From positions 62,001-126,000 of the forward strand of contig NZ_JAUUTW010000011.1 in the NCBI RefSeq assembly GCF_030676415.1: a DNA stretch of 64,000 bases. The letters are read 5' to 3'. The DNA comes from Peribacillus frigoritolerans (GTDB lineage: Bacteria; Bacillota; Bacilli; Bacillales; DSM-1321). Positions within the stretch are counted from its first letter, which is position 1; each line of letters starts with the position of its first letter. The notes under the pieces were generated by a model that had not been told where the DNA came from, did not search any database, and saw only the letters and a list, made by a program, of their open reading frames with translations. The translations under genes and the position numbers were made by a program. This document shows positions 1-8,745 of the stretch, one piece after another.

Positions 1-194
1 TACTGGGTTATTATTTAACCTCTTACATTGAGTTCCTGGTTCCATACGGCCTAGCTTTCGCCGCAGGGGCCATGCTTTTCATCGTTTATAAGGAATTGAT
101 TCCTGAAAGCCATGGGGATGGTAATGAACGCACATCTACCTATTCCTTCATTGTCGGCCTTTTGTTCATGGTAATATTATTGGAAGTTTTGTAA
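1..194 (+). CDS. ZIP family metal transporter, C-terminal end (partial)
   Basis: The reading frame is open from the left edge to TAA at 192-194 and encodes the last 63 or so residues of a polytopic membrane protein. The segment contains PYGLAFAAGAMLFIVYKELIPESH, read here as two short motifs (GLAFAAGAM and ELIPESH). This matches the helix V/C-terminal region of ZIP (ZupT-type) zinc/iron importers, where E-x-x-P-E-S-H supplies metal ligands. A final hydrophobic helix ends in LLEVL. The family call rests on this motif and the helix pattern; the substrate cannot be read from the fragment. Confidence 0.8.
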   Translation, partial: LGYYLTSYIEFLVPYGLAFAAGAMLFIVYKELIPESHGDGNERTSTYSFIVGLLFMVILLEVL

Positions 195-243
195 TTCCCG
201 AACTTCCATGGCTGGCTCCATCAAGTGAGTCAGCTCTTACTTT

Positions 244-441
244 TTATTTATCTGTAATCCATTCAGAAAAATTAAGACTTCTAAACCAATCCAGATGCAT
301 GAAGGACACCTTCTGGTGGCCTCCCCTCGTTATATTCCCCAAGTCCATAGGAAATTCAAAAGATATATTGACTTGTTTATCTAAGTCTTCTTTAATTGTT
401 TTCATGATATGTTTGCAAAGGTTCATTTCACCAGAAACCAC
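244..441 (-). CDS. Small hypothetical protein (65 aa), doubtful start
   Basis: This is a short ORF starting at a GTG (with an internal ATG five codons later). An AAGGAG lies unusually far upstream (about 12-14 nt). The product has no signal peptide or membrane segment and I do not recognise a family. It sits between the ZIP gene end and a Spo0E-like gene on the same strand. It may be a real small gene, a decayed one whose N-terminus is lost (the frame stays open for about 14 codons upstream of the GTG until a TAA), or spurious. Confidence 0.35.
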   Translation of the reverse strand: MVSGEMNLCKHIMKTIKEDLDKQVNISFEFPMDLGNITRGGHQKVSFMHLDWFRSLNFSEWITDK

Positions 442-501
442 ACAAAGGTGATTGTCTCCTTGCCTGCTAATTTAATAAGTCATGCATGCATTCAGTTCCC
501 T

Positions 502-744
502 CTAAAAGGTAATGTCGTCATTAAAGGGCTGCTGCACAATAACAACCATTTCTTCTCGCTTATTTCTCACTTCCACTGATGAATGATGTTGAAGGATCAA
601 ATACTCATTTATTAGTTTATCAAGCTGCTCGCTTTGGCGAAGGGTATACTCATGACCTAGTCCATACATTTTTGCCAACTCCATCATTTCCCAACGCTTC
701 ATTCGAATCTCAGAACAAATTTCCGTTGCACACCTAGAATTCAT
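502..744 (-). CDS. Spo0E-like aspartyl-phosphate phosphatase
   Basis: The product is about 80 residues, typical of the Spo0E/YisI/YnzD family of small helical-hairpin phosphatases that dephosphorylate Spo0A~P and so restrain sporulation. The signature segment is S-E-Q-L-D-K-L-I, equivalent to the family's SQELD motif, preceded by a helix containing MELAKMYGLGHEYTL. The start is uncertain: a GTG at 756 lies only two bases after AGGAG, while the ATG used here lies about 14 bases after it. A second member of the family is at 60797-60991. The role in sporulation timing is inferred from the family. Confidence 0.8.
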   Translation of the reverse strand: MNSRCATEICSEIRMKRWEMMELAKMYGLGHEYTLRQSEQLDKLINEYLILQHHSSVEVRNKREEMVVIVQQPFNDDITF

Positions 745-756
745 AACTACATTCAC

Positions 757-1118
757 TACTCCTGCCCTTTTAAAGTTACATTATAATAAAGAAGTATTAC
801 AAAATATGCCTTATATGTAAATAGATTCGCAAAAAAAGACAAAACTTCTTAAATTGCGATAAAGCTTTACCTACCAGCAGACAGGATATGACGGAAATTT
901 CTAAGCATAAACCTCTTATATTGATTAGGAAGATTTCATATGAAGCCAGCTCCGAAAATCGATTCGTAAGTTCCCCAATTTGGATGTCATTATTAGCGTT
1001 TAATTATTTCGGCAGTTTCCCTTTAATGGAAGCACAATATTTCTCATGGTTACAACCTCAATTGTGATTCAAAGATAATAAATGATGGAACAAAAAAAGG
1101 TATCCAATAAAGGATCCC
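757..1118. other. Intergenic, no gene seen
   Basis: This AT-rich stretch lies between the Spo0E-like gene and the IS relic. It has a TATAAT-like -10 on the minus strand near 780, a plausible promoter for the Spo0E-like gene but without a good -35. No convincing ORF with a ribosome site is visible. Confidence 0.5.
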
Positions 1119-1392
1119 CAGACTATAGACAAACTCGAAGAAAAGCCAGTTTGCCTACGAATTTTTTATTTATACCGTTTCAGTTGATTTCAGAAATCCG
1201 CTCCCTTTCCGCCGACTGTCTGCCAAGCCGCATCAAAGCAAGCGTCTGTGGAGTATTCGTCAGGGGTGTCGCAAATTTCTTCAATCCAGTGAGGGTTTCA
1301 TCCGTAGAAAATAGTAAAAACATAACCAAGGTTTCTACTGAAATCATGGTTTGGGATTAGACCATTCCAAACCCCTTTTTGTAAACAAACTA
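1119..1392 (+). mobile_element. Decayed relic of the IS1182-like element
   Basis: The left end (CAGACTATAGACAAACTCG) matches the left end of the copies at 31003 and 55073 with one difference in the first 19 bases. The right end (AACCCC-TTTTTG-TAAACAAACTA) matches their right end. The 274 bp between them carries no transposase, only a degraded GC-richer stretch where the other copies have their structured leader. A GGTATCC...GGATCC hairpin abuts the left end, echoing the terminator targets of the better copies. The relic assignment is by visual alignment. Confidence 0.65.
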
Positions 1393-1468
1393 AAAGATTC
1401 CCCATTAACTGATGAAATTTCCATGCTATCTGTTAACTTAAGAAAGGTATGGAACATTCCCTTCTACA

Positions 1469-3628
1469 TTACTCGAATGGCAAATAAATATGAAAGCTCG
1501 TCCCTTTTCCCACTTCGCTTTCCACTTCTATATAGCCATTGTGCTCTTCAATGATTTTATAGCTGACCATGAGCCCCAGCCCGGTTCCCCTATCCTTCGT
1601 CGTATAAAAAGGTTCACCCAATTTTTTTAGCATTTCCGTTGAAATCCCCATGCCTTTATCGGTAATTGAAATGCAACCGTATTTCTCTGAAAATCGGCTT
1701 GTTTTAATATGAACAGATCCGCCATCCGGCATGACTTCCAATGCATTTTTGATGATGTTAATGAAGACTTGCTTTAACTGGTTCGCTTCACATAAAACCT
1801 TAAATTCATCTTCTTCAAAGTCTGTCTCGAATTGAATATTTTCCAACAGTGCCTGAGCTGCCAGTAATTCTAGTGTCTCTCTTAATATGGTATGAACATC
1901 CTGTTTGAAAATTTTTAGCGCCTGCGGCTTTGCCAGTACCAAAAATTCCGTGATAATGGTTTCGATTCGCTTAATTTCGGATGTAATCACATGGAAATAT
2001 GTGGAAAACTCCCCTTTAACACCATCCTCAAGCAACTGGATAAAACCTTTTAAGGCTGTCATTGGATTCCTGATTTCGTGAGCAATTCCGGCCGCCAGTT
2101 CACCAACGACATTCAAAGTATCCGATTTCCTGATCTGTTCCTGCATTTCGAGATTTTTACTCACATCACGAAAAATGCTTAAATTCAGGTTCGAATATAA
2201 ATTTTTCCTAGTCAAAAATTCAATATGCTTAACTCTTCCATCTTCGAATGTAATTGGAATGATGGAAGAGTAGACCTCATGCTTATAAACATTTTCAATG
2301 TGGGCGTTCAATACAGGTGCATTTTCAGGAATTTTTTCGATGAACCCCTTTACAGATAAAGAAAGCAGCTTGCGCTTCGAAATCTCCAATATTTTTTGAC
2401 CCGCTTCATTAATATCCGTGAACCCTTCATGATTCCATAAAATCAAGCCGTCTAATGTTCCTTCAAAAATCTTTCTGAACTTCTTCTCACTATCCCTTAG
2501 TTCCTTCTCAATCAGCCAGCGCTCACTGACATTTCGAAATATCGTTACGTTATACCCGTCACCTTCATGTTTTTTGGCAGTCAATTCAAGCAATTTAATC
2601 TGGTTATTAGGCATTTTATAAATCAGCTCACCCCGAACTTGGGTGTCTCTTCCAAACGTTTCCATCATCTGACTAAAATGGTGATTGTTGCTATACACGT
2701 ATTTCCAGATATAGCTGCCTATCAAATCCTCTCTGCTGGATTCGAATATTTTACATGCTGAATGATTGACACGAAAAATGATCCCGTCATCATTCCAGAA
2801 TATGATCGCATCCATGGACTGGTCGAATAATTCCGCAAAAATCCGTTCGCTCGTCTCTAACTTTTTTTCTATTATATTTGATTCTGTAATTCTTCGAAGC
2901 ACCGACATATATAATTCATTTCCTACCGTAGAACTTATCGAAATGGTAAAATGATGCAGTTCATCCCCAACCTTTATCTCTACCTCTCCTTTGAAGTTCG
3001 ACTCATCCAAGGCACTTTGTATGCTCTCATCCCAATATCCCCTATAATCTGGGGATATGAGATCCCTCATATTCTTACCGACAATCTCTTTTTTCGGGAT
3101 GCCCAAGACATGGATAAAGGCATGGTTCACTTCCATTATTATTCCTGAACTGTCGAATAGAACGATGCTTTCTATGGCTGTATCGAAAATGTCCAAAAAC
3201 ATCTGCCTTGACATCCTTGTTTCCCTTGACGAAGAAACATCCAATGTCACATCGCCCAAACGATAGAACTGCTGTCCTTCGGAAAGATCGCCTATACGTA
3301 TAAACTCTATTTGCTTAAGGGCTCCGGTATGTAGCTGGATCATTTGCCTTTCAGATTCATTCGAGGTTTTAAGGGAACTTGACACTTCCTGATTATTTAA
3401 AGGGATGACATCGAGAAAATCAGTTAACTTCATGAACTCCAGCTGATCTTTCGATGTTTCCAGCAGGGCACAAGCAGCATCATTGGCATAAGTGATACAC
3501 AGTTCCTCATCAACCCTAATATACGGCTCCGCCATTGAATTGAAAATGTTAAAAAACCCTTCGATCTGTTTATTCAATTTTAAAATTTCCTGTTTATATC
3601 CCGTTTCATTCTCATAACCGATATTCAT
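1469..3628 (-). CDS. Four-PAS cytosolic sensor histidine kinase (KinA/KinE-like)
   Basis: The protein is about 719 residues with no transmembrane segment. Four PAS-like repeats fill the first 490 residues or so (recurring patterns such as SSREDLIGSYIW and ILEISKRKLLSL). A HisKA domain with the phospho-acceptor in AGIAHEIRNPMTALKGF lies near residue 520, followed by a HATPase with N box (NIIKNALEVMPDGG), DKGMGIS and GTGLGL boxes. The architecture matches sporulation kinases KinA/KinE feeding the Spo0F-Spo0B-Spo0A phosphorelay; no response regulator gene is adjacent, as expected for an orphan kinase. I chose the ATG at 3628 because GAGGGGGG lies just upstream; a longer frame extends six codons. 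The Spo0A link is inferred. Confidence 0.88.
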   Translation of the reverse strand: MNIGYENETGYKQEILKLNKQIEGFFNIFNSMAEPYIRVDEELCITYANDAACALLETSKDQLEFMKLTDFLDVIPLNNQEVSSSLKTSNESERQMIQLHTGALKQIEFIRIGDLSEGQQFYRLGDVTLDVSSSRETRMSRQMFLDIFDTAIESIVLFDSSGIIMEVNHAFIHVLGIPKKEIVGKNMRDLISPDYRGYWDESIQSALDESNFKGEVEIKVGDELHHFTISISSTVGNELYMSVLRRITESNIIEKKLETSERIFAELFDQSMDAIIFWNDDGIIFRVNHSACKIFESSREDLIGSYIWKYVYSNNHHFSQMMETFGRDTQVRGELIYKMPNNQIKLLELTAKKHEGDGYNVTIFRNVSERWLIEKELRDSEKKFRKIFEGTLDGLILWNHEGFTDINEAGQKILEISKRKLLSLSVKGFIEKIPENAPVLNAHIENVYKHEVYSSIIPITFEDGRVKHIEFLTRKNLYSNLNLSIFRDVSKNLEMQEQIRKSDTLNVVGELAAGIAHEIRNPMTALKGFIQLLEDGVKGEFSTYFHVITSEIKRIETIITEFLVLAKPQALKIFKQDVHTILRETLELLAAQALLENIQFETDFEEDEFKVLCEANQLKQVFINIIKNALEVMPDGGSVHIKTSRFSEKYGCISITDKGMGISTEMLKKLGEPFYTTKDRGTGLGLMVSYKIIEEHNGYIEVESEVGKGTSFHIYLPFE

Positions 3629-3907
3629 ATTAACCCCCCTCATCAAAACCTCTGCTTACCAACTTTATTCGACATCCATCTTGATTTTCCTCGGTATTTT
3701 CGAAAATCGGTGCAATCATATCATTCCAAAATTATCCTATAAATCAATTTATAGTATATTGAATCCTATAAAACTTAGCGTTAAGCTTAATTTAAGGTTT
3801 TTATAATAAATTTAATAAATATTGATTTCGTACAAGGTATTTAGGGTATAAGGAATAACAATGGTTTCTTTCTAGCTACCTTAAAAATTTATTAAATGGA
3901 GGCAACA

Positions 3908-4933
3908 ATGAAACAACGTGATTTTTTCTTCGATAATGCCAAGTTCATTCTCATGGCTTTTGTCGTCTTTGGACATTTGCTGAATACGTATATACATGAC
4001 AGTGAAACGATTTATGCTTTATATAAAACCATTTATTCCTTTCACATGCCTGCCTTTATCCTTGTTTCAGGCTTCTTTGCGAAAGGTTTTTATCAAAAAG
4101 GGTATTTAGGTAAAATTACTAAAAAACTGATTTTACCCTACATCATTTTCCAATTGATATATACCGTTTACTATTATTTCTTATATGAACGTTCTGCCAT
4201 CACCGTAGACCTGCTTGATCCCCAATGGTCGCTATGGTTCTTGATCAGTTTATTCTGTTGGAACATCATGCTGCTTGGTTTTTCAAAGCTAAAGCCATCA
4301 ATAGGCATAGGTTTATCTTTTTTAATCGCATTATTGATTGGATACATTGACAATATCTCCAATTACCTTAGTCTCTCCAGGACATTCGTTTTTTTCCCGA
4401 TGTTTCTGATCGGATACCATTTAAGCAAGGACCATTTAAAAAAACTATTCACTCCCAATGTTCGTTTGGCTTCACTTAGTGTCATGTTAGTGATTTTTAT
4501 CGGTTTTTATTTAAATGACGATATCAATTATAAATGGCTGCTCGGTTCGAAACCATATGCCGAACTCGAAGATGCCACAATCGTGTCCATGTTCAAACGC
4601 CTGGGATTTTATGGATTGAGCATCATTTCAGTGTTCAGCTTCCTTTCATTCATCCCACGCGGACAATATTTCTTTACGAATTGGGGTAAACAAACCCTTT
4701 ATGTCTATCTGCTGCATGGTTTCTTCATTCGGTTCTTCCGTGAAAGCACCATACAGGAATACTTCAGCAATACAGAGAGTTTTATCATGCTCGCCGGCCT
4801 CTCTTTCCTGATTACCGTGTTATTATCAAGTGAAATGATCGCTACCATGGCGCAGCCGATCATCGAATTGAAGGCGACCAAAACAAAACGGTTCATGACT
4901 AAAACAAAAGAGTACATTAAACAAGCGTTTTAA
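3908..4933 (+). CDS. Acyltransferase 3 family membrane protein
   Basis: The product is about 341 residues with roughly ten hydrophobic helices. It opens with RDFFFDNAKFILMAFVVFGH, the N-terminal signature of acyltransferase-3 (OafA/NolL-type) proteins, in which the helix-1 histidine is catalytic. A second marker is FHMPAFILVSGFFA. Family members O-acylate cell-surface sugars or peptidoglycan using cytosolic acyl-CoA; the acceptor here is unknown. The ATG at 3908 follows TGGAGG with good spacing and replaces a longer frame from 3896. The gene stands alone and ends at a strong terminator. Confidence 0.85.
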   Translation: MKQRDFFFDNAKFILMAFVVFGHLLNTYIHDSETIYALYKTIYSFHMPAFILVSGFFAKGFYQKGYLGKITKKLILPYIIFQLIYTVYYYFLYERSAITVDLLDPQWSLWFLISLFCWNIMLLGFSKLKPSIGIGLSFLIALLIGYIDNISNYLSLSRTFVFFPMFLIGYHLSKDHLKKLFTPNVRLASLSVMLVIFIGFYLNDDINYKWLLGSKPYAELEDATIVSMFKRLGFYGLSIISVFSFLSFIPRGQYFFTNWGKQTLYVYLLHGFFIRFFRESTIQEYFSNTESFIMLAGLSFLITVLLSSEMIATMAQPIIELKATKTKRFMTKTKEYIKQAF

Positions 4934-4935
4934 AT

Positions 4936-4973
4936 AAAACGGATGAAGCATTTCCTGCTTTATCCGTTTTTAT
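4936..4973 (+). terminator. Rho-independent terminator after the acyltransferase
   Basis: The stem AAACGGATgAAGCA / TGCTTTATCCGTTT has a four-base loop and is followed by T-rich sequence. Confidence 0.85.
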
Positions 4974-5024
4974 TTCATACCGACATTCAAGCTGTAAAGA
5001 TTCCCCTTCTATACAATAACTCAT

Positions 5025-5053
5025 TTTTCAAATGGAGCACGCTATGGTAAAAT
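5025..5053 (+). promoter_or_regulatory. Candidate sigma-A promoter for the radical SAM gene
   Basis: TTTTCA and TAAAAT are separated by exactly 17 bases. Transcription from it would begin near 5060, downstream of the in-frame ATGs at 5032 and 5044, which supports the later start at 5128. Confidence 0.4.
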
Positions 5054-5093
5054 TACTCGTTAGTGCTTGTTGGCTTAAAATGACATGTACACG

Positions 5094-5130
5094 AAAGGAG
5101 CCAGGCGTTTATTTTACGCCCTTTAACATG
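5094..5130 (+). promoter_or_regulatory. Shine-Dalgarno and start separated by a stem-loop
   Basis: AAAGGAG (5094-5100) is 27 bases before ATG 5128, too far for normal use. A perfect five-pair GC-rich stem GGCGT/ACGCC (5104-5108 with 5116-5120, seven-base loop) lies between them. If folded, the effective spacing shrinks to about ten bases. Confidence 0.5.
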
Positions 5131-6888
5131 AATATAATAATCAGTACTCTTAATGCAAAATATATCCATACATCGCTATCCATCCGATATTTAAAAGCTT
5201 ATGCCCAGCCAGATTATGATGTTCAGCTGGCAGAATATACGATAAAAGATCCGATTATGAACATAGTTGGTGACCTTCATTCCAAAAAACCTGATGTCAT
5301 AGGGTTCAGCTGCTATATTTGGAACATAGAGGAAACAATGAAAGTCGTAGCCATGCTGAAGAAGATCAATCCAGAATTGGTTATCATCCTGGGCGGACCT
5401 GAAGTCACTTATGATGTTAGGGAATGGCTTGATCAGATTCCTGGGGCTGATTTCATCGTAATTGGCGAAGGCGAAGTCACCTTCAAGGCTCTTTTATCAG
5501 AAATTGAAGGTTCGAATGACTATAAGAAGGTCGGCGGCATTGCGTATCGACAGGATGGAAAAAACATCATCCAGCCTCAAAACGGCAAGGTTGATTTGAA
5601 ATCCCTCCCTACTCCATATCGTTTGGAGGAAGACCGCGGCGATCTATCCAAACGTGTCACCTATATCGAAACTAGCCGAGGGTGCCCGTTCAGCTGCCAA
5701 TTTTGCCTTTCATCGATTGAAGTGGGTGTCAGGTATTTTGATCGTGAAAAGATTAAAGAAGATATCCGGTACCTTATGGCTAATGGTGCCAAGACCATTA
5801 AGTTCGTTGACCGAACCTTCAATATCAGCCGAAGCTATGCCATGGAAATGTTTCAATTCTTAATCGATGAACATCTTCCCGGTGTGGTTTTCCAATTCGA
5901 AATCACGGCGGACATCATGCGTCCGGAAGTTATCCAGTTCTTGAATGATAATGCCCCTGCAGGATTGTTCCGCTTTGAAATAGGGGTACAATCGACGAAT
6001 GATCATACGAATGATCTAGTCATGAGAAGGCAGAACTTCGAAAAACTGACCAGGACCGTAACCATGGTAAAAGAAGGGCAGAAAATTGATCAGCATTTAG
6101 ACCTTATTGCCGGTTTACCGGAAGAAGATTACCATTCTTTCAGAAAGACTTTCAATGATGTATTCGAGCTCAGACCCGAAGAGATGCAGCTTGGTTTCTT
6201 AAAGATGCTTCGTGGCACTGGCTTACGGATACGTGCCGATGAACACCAATATATATACAGCGAACATGCTCCCTATGAAATCCTGGGAAATAATGTTTTA
6301 TCCTTCGATGACATTGTCCGCATTAAACAAGTTGAAGATGTCCTAGAAAAATACTGGAACGATCATAGAATGGATCATACCACGGAATATCTTGTCAAAA
6401 CGGTATTCCAATCACCATTCGACTTCTTTCAAGATTTCGGTACCTATTGGGATGAACAAGGTTGGTCACGAATCGGACATCAGCTTGAAGACTTGTTCAG
6501 ACGTTTACAGCAGTTTTTGGCTTCCCGGGAATCTGCTGAACTGAATAACATTATCGGACTCATGAAATTGGATTATTTCATGAATCAAAAATACAAACCA
6601 CGTAAACCTTGGTGGGAAGCTTCATTAGATAAAAGTGGGCGAAAAGAGATATATGAAGATATTCTGAATAAGCCTGAACAGCTTGGTTCCTCTTTCACAG
6701 CTCTGGCTCTTAATGAAAAGGAAATTCACAAACACACATTGCTCGAGGCACTTCCCTTTGATTTGGAAACGTATTTAGCTGAGGGGACAATCGTCAATAA
6801 ACCATCGTTCTTGCTTGCCTATTTTGATCCGAGTGGTAAGGGATCAACGATTTTCCCTCTCTCAAAATCTGGAAGCATCAAGCTTTAA
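5128..6888 (+). CDS. B12-binding domain radical SAM protein
   Basis: The protein is about 586 residues from ATG 5128. The N-terminal 130 or so residues form a cobalamin-binding fold (GFSCYIWNIEETM, IILGGPEVTYD, VIGEGE). The radical SAM core carries the 4Fe-4S ligands in C186-x3-C190-x2-C193 (RGCPFSCQFC), and the C-terminal region resembles the DUF4080 tail of this subfamily. The exact reaction is unknown; members are annotated as cobalamin-dependent methyl- or other radical transferases. I preferred the start NIIISTLNAKYIHTSL because homologues I recall begin this way; frames from 5032 or 5044 would add 28-32 unlikely residues. The gene is monocistronic, between two terminators. Confidence 0.87.
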   Translation: MNIIISTLNAKYIHTSLSIRYLKAYAQPDYDVQLAEYTIKDPIMNIVGDLHSKKPDVIGFSCYIWNIEETMKVVAMLKKINPELVIILGGPEVTYDVREWLDQIPGADFIVIGEGEVTFKALLSEIEGSNDYKKVGGIAYRQDGKNIIQPQNGKVDLKSLPTPYRLEEDRGDLSKRVTYIETSRGCPFSCQFCLSSIEVGVRYFDREKIKEDIRYLMANGAKTIKFVDRTFNISRSYAMEMFQFLIDEHLPGVVFQFEITADIMRPEVIQFLNDNAPAGLFRFEIGVQSTNDHTNDLVMRRQNFEKLTRTVTMVKEGQKIDQHLDLIAGLPEEDYHSFRKTFNDVFELRPEEMQLGFLKMLRGTGLRIRADEHQYIYSEHAPYEILGNNVLSFDDIVRIKQVEDVLEKYWNDHRMDHTTEYLVKTVFQSPFDFFQDFGTYWDEQGWSRIGHQLEDLFRRLQQFLASRESAELNNIIGLMKLDYFMNQKYKPRKPWWEASLDKSGRKEIYEDILNKPEQLGSSFTALALNEKEIHKHTLLEALPFDLETYLAEGTIVNKPSFLLAYFDPSGKGSTIFPLSKSGSIKL

Positions 6889-6889
6889 G

Positions 6890-6926
6890 AATAAGGACGG
6901 ACCCATTCCTGGGTCCGTCCTTATTT
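6890..6926. terminator. Strong bidirectional terminator
   Basis: A 13-pair stem AAGGACGGACCCA / TGGGTCCGTCCTT with loop TTCC, flanked by AAT/TTATT, serves the convergent radical SAM gene and the small genes on the minus strand. Confidence 0.85.
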
Positions 6927-7071
6927 ACTTATCACTATCACGTTTTTTATTTTCTTTTGCCAAAATTTCATAAATTTTGGTTGCGTTCATATCGCCGCTG
7001 AATTCGATTCCAAATTCAGTTCGTACATGTTCTCCCATTTTTTCCTGACTGTTCCGTTTTTCTTTATCCAT
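6925..7071 (-). CDS. Small hypothetical protein (48 aa)
   Basis: ATG at 7071 follows AAGGAAG with six-base spacing. The product is charged and soluble (MDKEKRNSQEKMGEHV...), with a central EFGIEFSGDMNATKIYEIL helix-like part and a basic KRDSDK tail. Its start overlaps the stop of the upstream small gene as TAATG, which suggests translational coupling. I do not recognise the family. Good ribosome site, overlap and a terminator immediately downstream make it a likely real gene. Confidence 0.65.
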   Translation of the reverse strand: MDKEKRNSQEKMGEHVRTEFGIEFSGDMNATKIYEILAKENKKRDSDK

Positions 7072-7229
7072 TAACTTCTTCCTTTTCTGCCCTGCTTTGA
7101 ATTGCGGTTGGCACCTTTCATTGCGTTTTCCTCCAATGCGAACTCATTGGAAAATTCATTTTCAGCTTGGTTTCTTTTTGGCGTTTTACTTGCTTTGACA
7201 GCACCATCCACATTGGCTTTCCGTTTCAT
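7071..7229 (-). CDS. Small basic protein (52 aa), possibly spore-associated
   Basis: ATG 7229 is preceded by AAGGGTGG. The product is rich in Lys, Arg, Asn and Ala and has an E-F-S-N-E-F-A-L-E-E segment. That recalls the EFA(T/S)E segments of gamma-type and minor small acid-soluble spore proteins, but I cannot assign a named family. It overlaps the next small gene by one base (TAATG), forming a two-gene unit. The spore link is inference from composition only. Confidence 0.6.
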   Translation of the reverse strand: MKRKANVDGAVKASKTPKRNQAENEFSNEFALEENAMKGANRNSKQGRKGRS

Positions 7230-7352
7230 TTTCATCCACCCTTTTTAATATAGTTTACATTTTAGAATGGGGTAAAAAGGACGGAAATTATTCAGGGATA
7301 ATATAGGGACAGACGAGAAAAATAACCGTAAAACGGAAAGGGGAGACATTAA

Positions 7353-7688
7353 ATGAAAAAGAAATTGGATTCACCAATTATCGACGATACACAGCCACAC
7401 CAAATTAACGCACCCAGCTTTAAAGGAACCGGCATAAAACCACAGGCTCCATTCGTCAATGATCATGGAGTCGTCATTGGCGACAGTAAATATGCATCTG
7501 AAAACTCACCACTCGAAAATTGGAGTGAAGATACAGACCCGGAAATCATGGCTGGAGATGAATGGATACACCCCACCAATGATATAGGCTGGAATTCAAC
7601 TGAAAACCGTGAACTGTTAGAGGCTAAAAGAGCGCCGCAGCCACCTTTCATGCATCCCGATAAAGATGTTAGCACTGATACGGATTGA
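7353..7688 (+). CDS. DUF3905-like protein of spore formers
   Basis: The 111-residue soluble acidic protein starts at ATG 7353 after AAAGGGGAGA. It has no membrane or signal segment. Trp- and Asp/Pro-rich motifs (DEWIHPTNDIGWNS, VVIGDSKYASE) match, from memory, a Bacillus-restricted family annotated as DUF3905. Function is unknown. The gene stands alone before a terminator. Confidence 0.7.
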   Translation: MKKKLDSPIIDDTQPHQINAPSFKGTGIKPQAPFVNDHGVVIGDSKYASENSPLENWSEDTDPEIMAGDEWIHPTNDIGWNSTENRELLEAKRAPQPPFMHPDKDVSTDTD

Positions 7689-7719
7689 GTCGTTCAAGAA
7701 GGTCAAAAATCCCATTATT

Positions 7720-7752
7720 ATATAAGGGGTGCATCAAACACCCCCTTTTTCT
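7720..7752. terminator. Terminator between convergent genes
   Basis: Stem GGGGTG / CACCCC with a seven-base loop is followed by CTTTTTCTC. It also sits at the 3' end of the minus-strand acyl-CoA operon. Confidence 0.75.
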
Positions 7753-8729
7753 CATTTAACCTGCAAAATCAACTTCCCTTTCGTTTGACGGGCGTTCATT
7801 TCCTCATGAACGGCAGCTGCCTTTTCAATTGGGTAGATGCCGCCGATAGTCAGCTTAAGCTCCCCAGACGAGACGTATGCAAAAAGGTCTTGAATGCTAG
7901 GCAACAGCAAATCTGGTTGTTTCATGATCTGTGGCAGGAAAAAACCTACGACGGATTGATTGCGCCTCATTAATTGCTGCGGGTTCATCGTATAAGGCTT
8001 ACGACTGGCATTACCAAAAACAACAAGACGCCCAAATGGTGCCAAACATTTCAATGTTTTATTGAAAATATCCCCTCCAGCCATTTCCAGCGCCACGTCG
8101 ACTCCCTTTCCTCCCGTGACCTCACGGACTTTCATTTCCCACCCTTCTTTCGTGTAATCGATGAGTTCATCTGCCCCCATCTCTTTAGCCAGTTTTAACT
8201 TTTCCACTGTGCTGGCGGTGGCAATCACTTTTCCAGCCCCGAAAATTTTGGCTAGCTGGACTGCAATCGTTCCCACTCCACCTGCAGCAGCATGGACCAA
8301 TACCGTATCCCCCTTTTGCATGCGTCCCATTGTCTTTAATATATGATAGGCGCTCAGGCCTTGAAGGGGAAGGGCAACAGCTTCATGGAACTGAATGGCA
8401 TCAGGAAGAGGAATGGCCGAGAATTCATCAGATAGAGCATATTCTGAATATCCACCCGATTCAATTAAACTGACGACCCTTGTACCAGGTTTGATTTTGG
8501 TCACCTTTCCACCAACTTCCACCACAACGCCAGCCACTTCCGCACCTGGAATGAACGGAAGCGGCGTAGGTACTACATATTGCCCTTCCCTTCTGGCTGT
8601 ATCTGCATAATTGACGCCGACACAATCGATTTCAATCAAAACTTCATGCCCAGTTGGCACGGGTCTTTCCATTTCAGTCAATTTCAGTACTTCCGGTCCG
8701 CCGTATTCTTCAAAATGAATAGCTCTCAT
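7752..8729 (-). CDS. Quinone oxidoreductase / zinc-type alcohol dehydrogenase family
   Basis: The MDR-family protein is about 325 residues: an N-terminal GroES-like domain (GPEVLKL, GVNYADTARREGQY) and a Rossmann NAD(P)H domain with AAAGGVGTIAVQLAK. Catalytic zinc ligands of true alcohol dehydrogenases are absent, as in NADPH:quinone reductases and enoyl reductases. ATG 8729 follows AGGGAGG; the longer frame from 8792 lies inside the preceding gene. It is the last gene of an eight-gene acyl-CoA catabolism operon, so a role as enoyl/quinone reductase on a degradation intermediate is plausible but not shown. Confidence 0.85.
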   Translation of the reverse strand: MRAIHFEEYGGPEVLKLTEMERPVPTGHEVLIEIDCVGVNYADTARREGQYVVPTPLPFIPGAEVAGVVVEVGGKVTKIKPGTRVVSLIESGGYSEYALSDEFSAIPLPDAIQFHEAVALPLQGLSAYHILKTMGRMQKGDTVLVHAAAGGVGTIAVQLAKIFGAGKVIATASTVEKLKLAKEMGADELIDYTKEGWEMKVREVTGGKGVDVALEMAGGDIFNKTLKCLAPFGRLVVFGNASRKPYTMNPQQLMRRNQSVVGFFLPQIMKQPDLLLPSIQDLFAYVSSGELKLTIGGIYPIEKAAAVHEEMNARQTKGKLILQVK

Positions 8730-8745
8730 CTTTATACCTCCCTTA

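Noticed and set aside
5032-5127. N-terminal extension of the radical SAM protein
   Set aside because: It would start inside or before the likely promoter, has no similarity to the family start as recalled, and the conserved domain begins at 5128.
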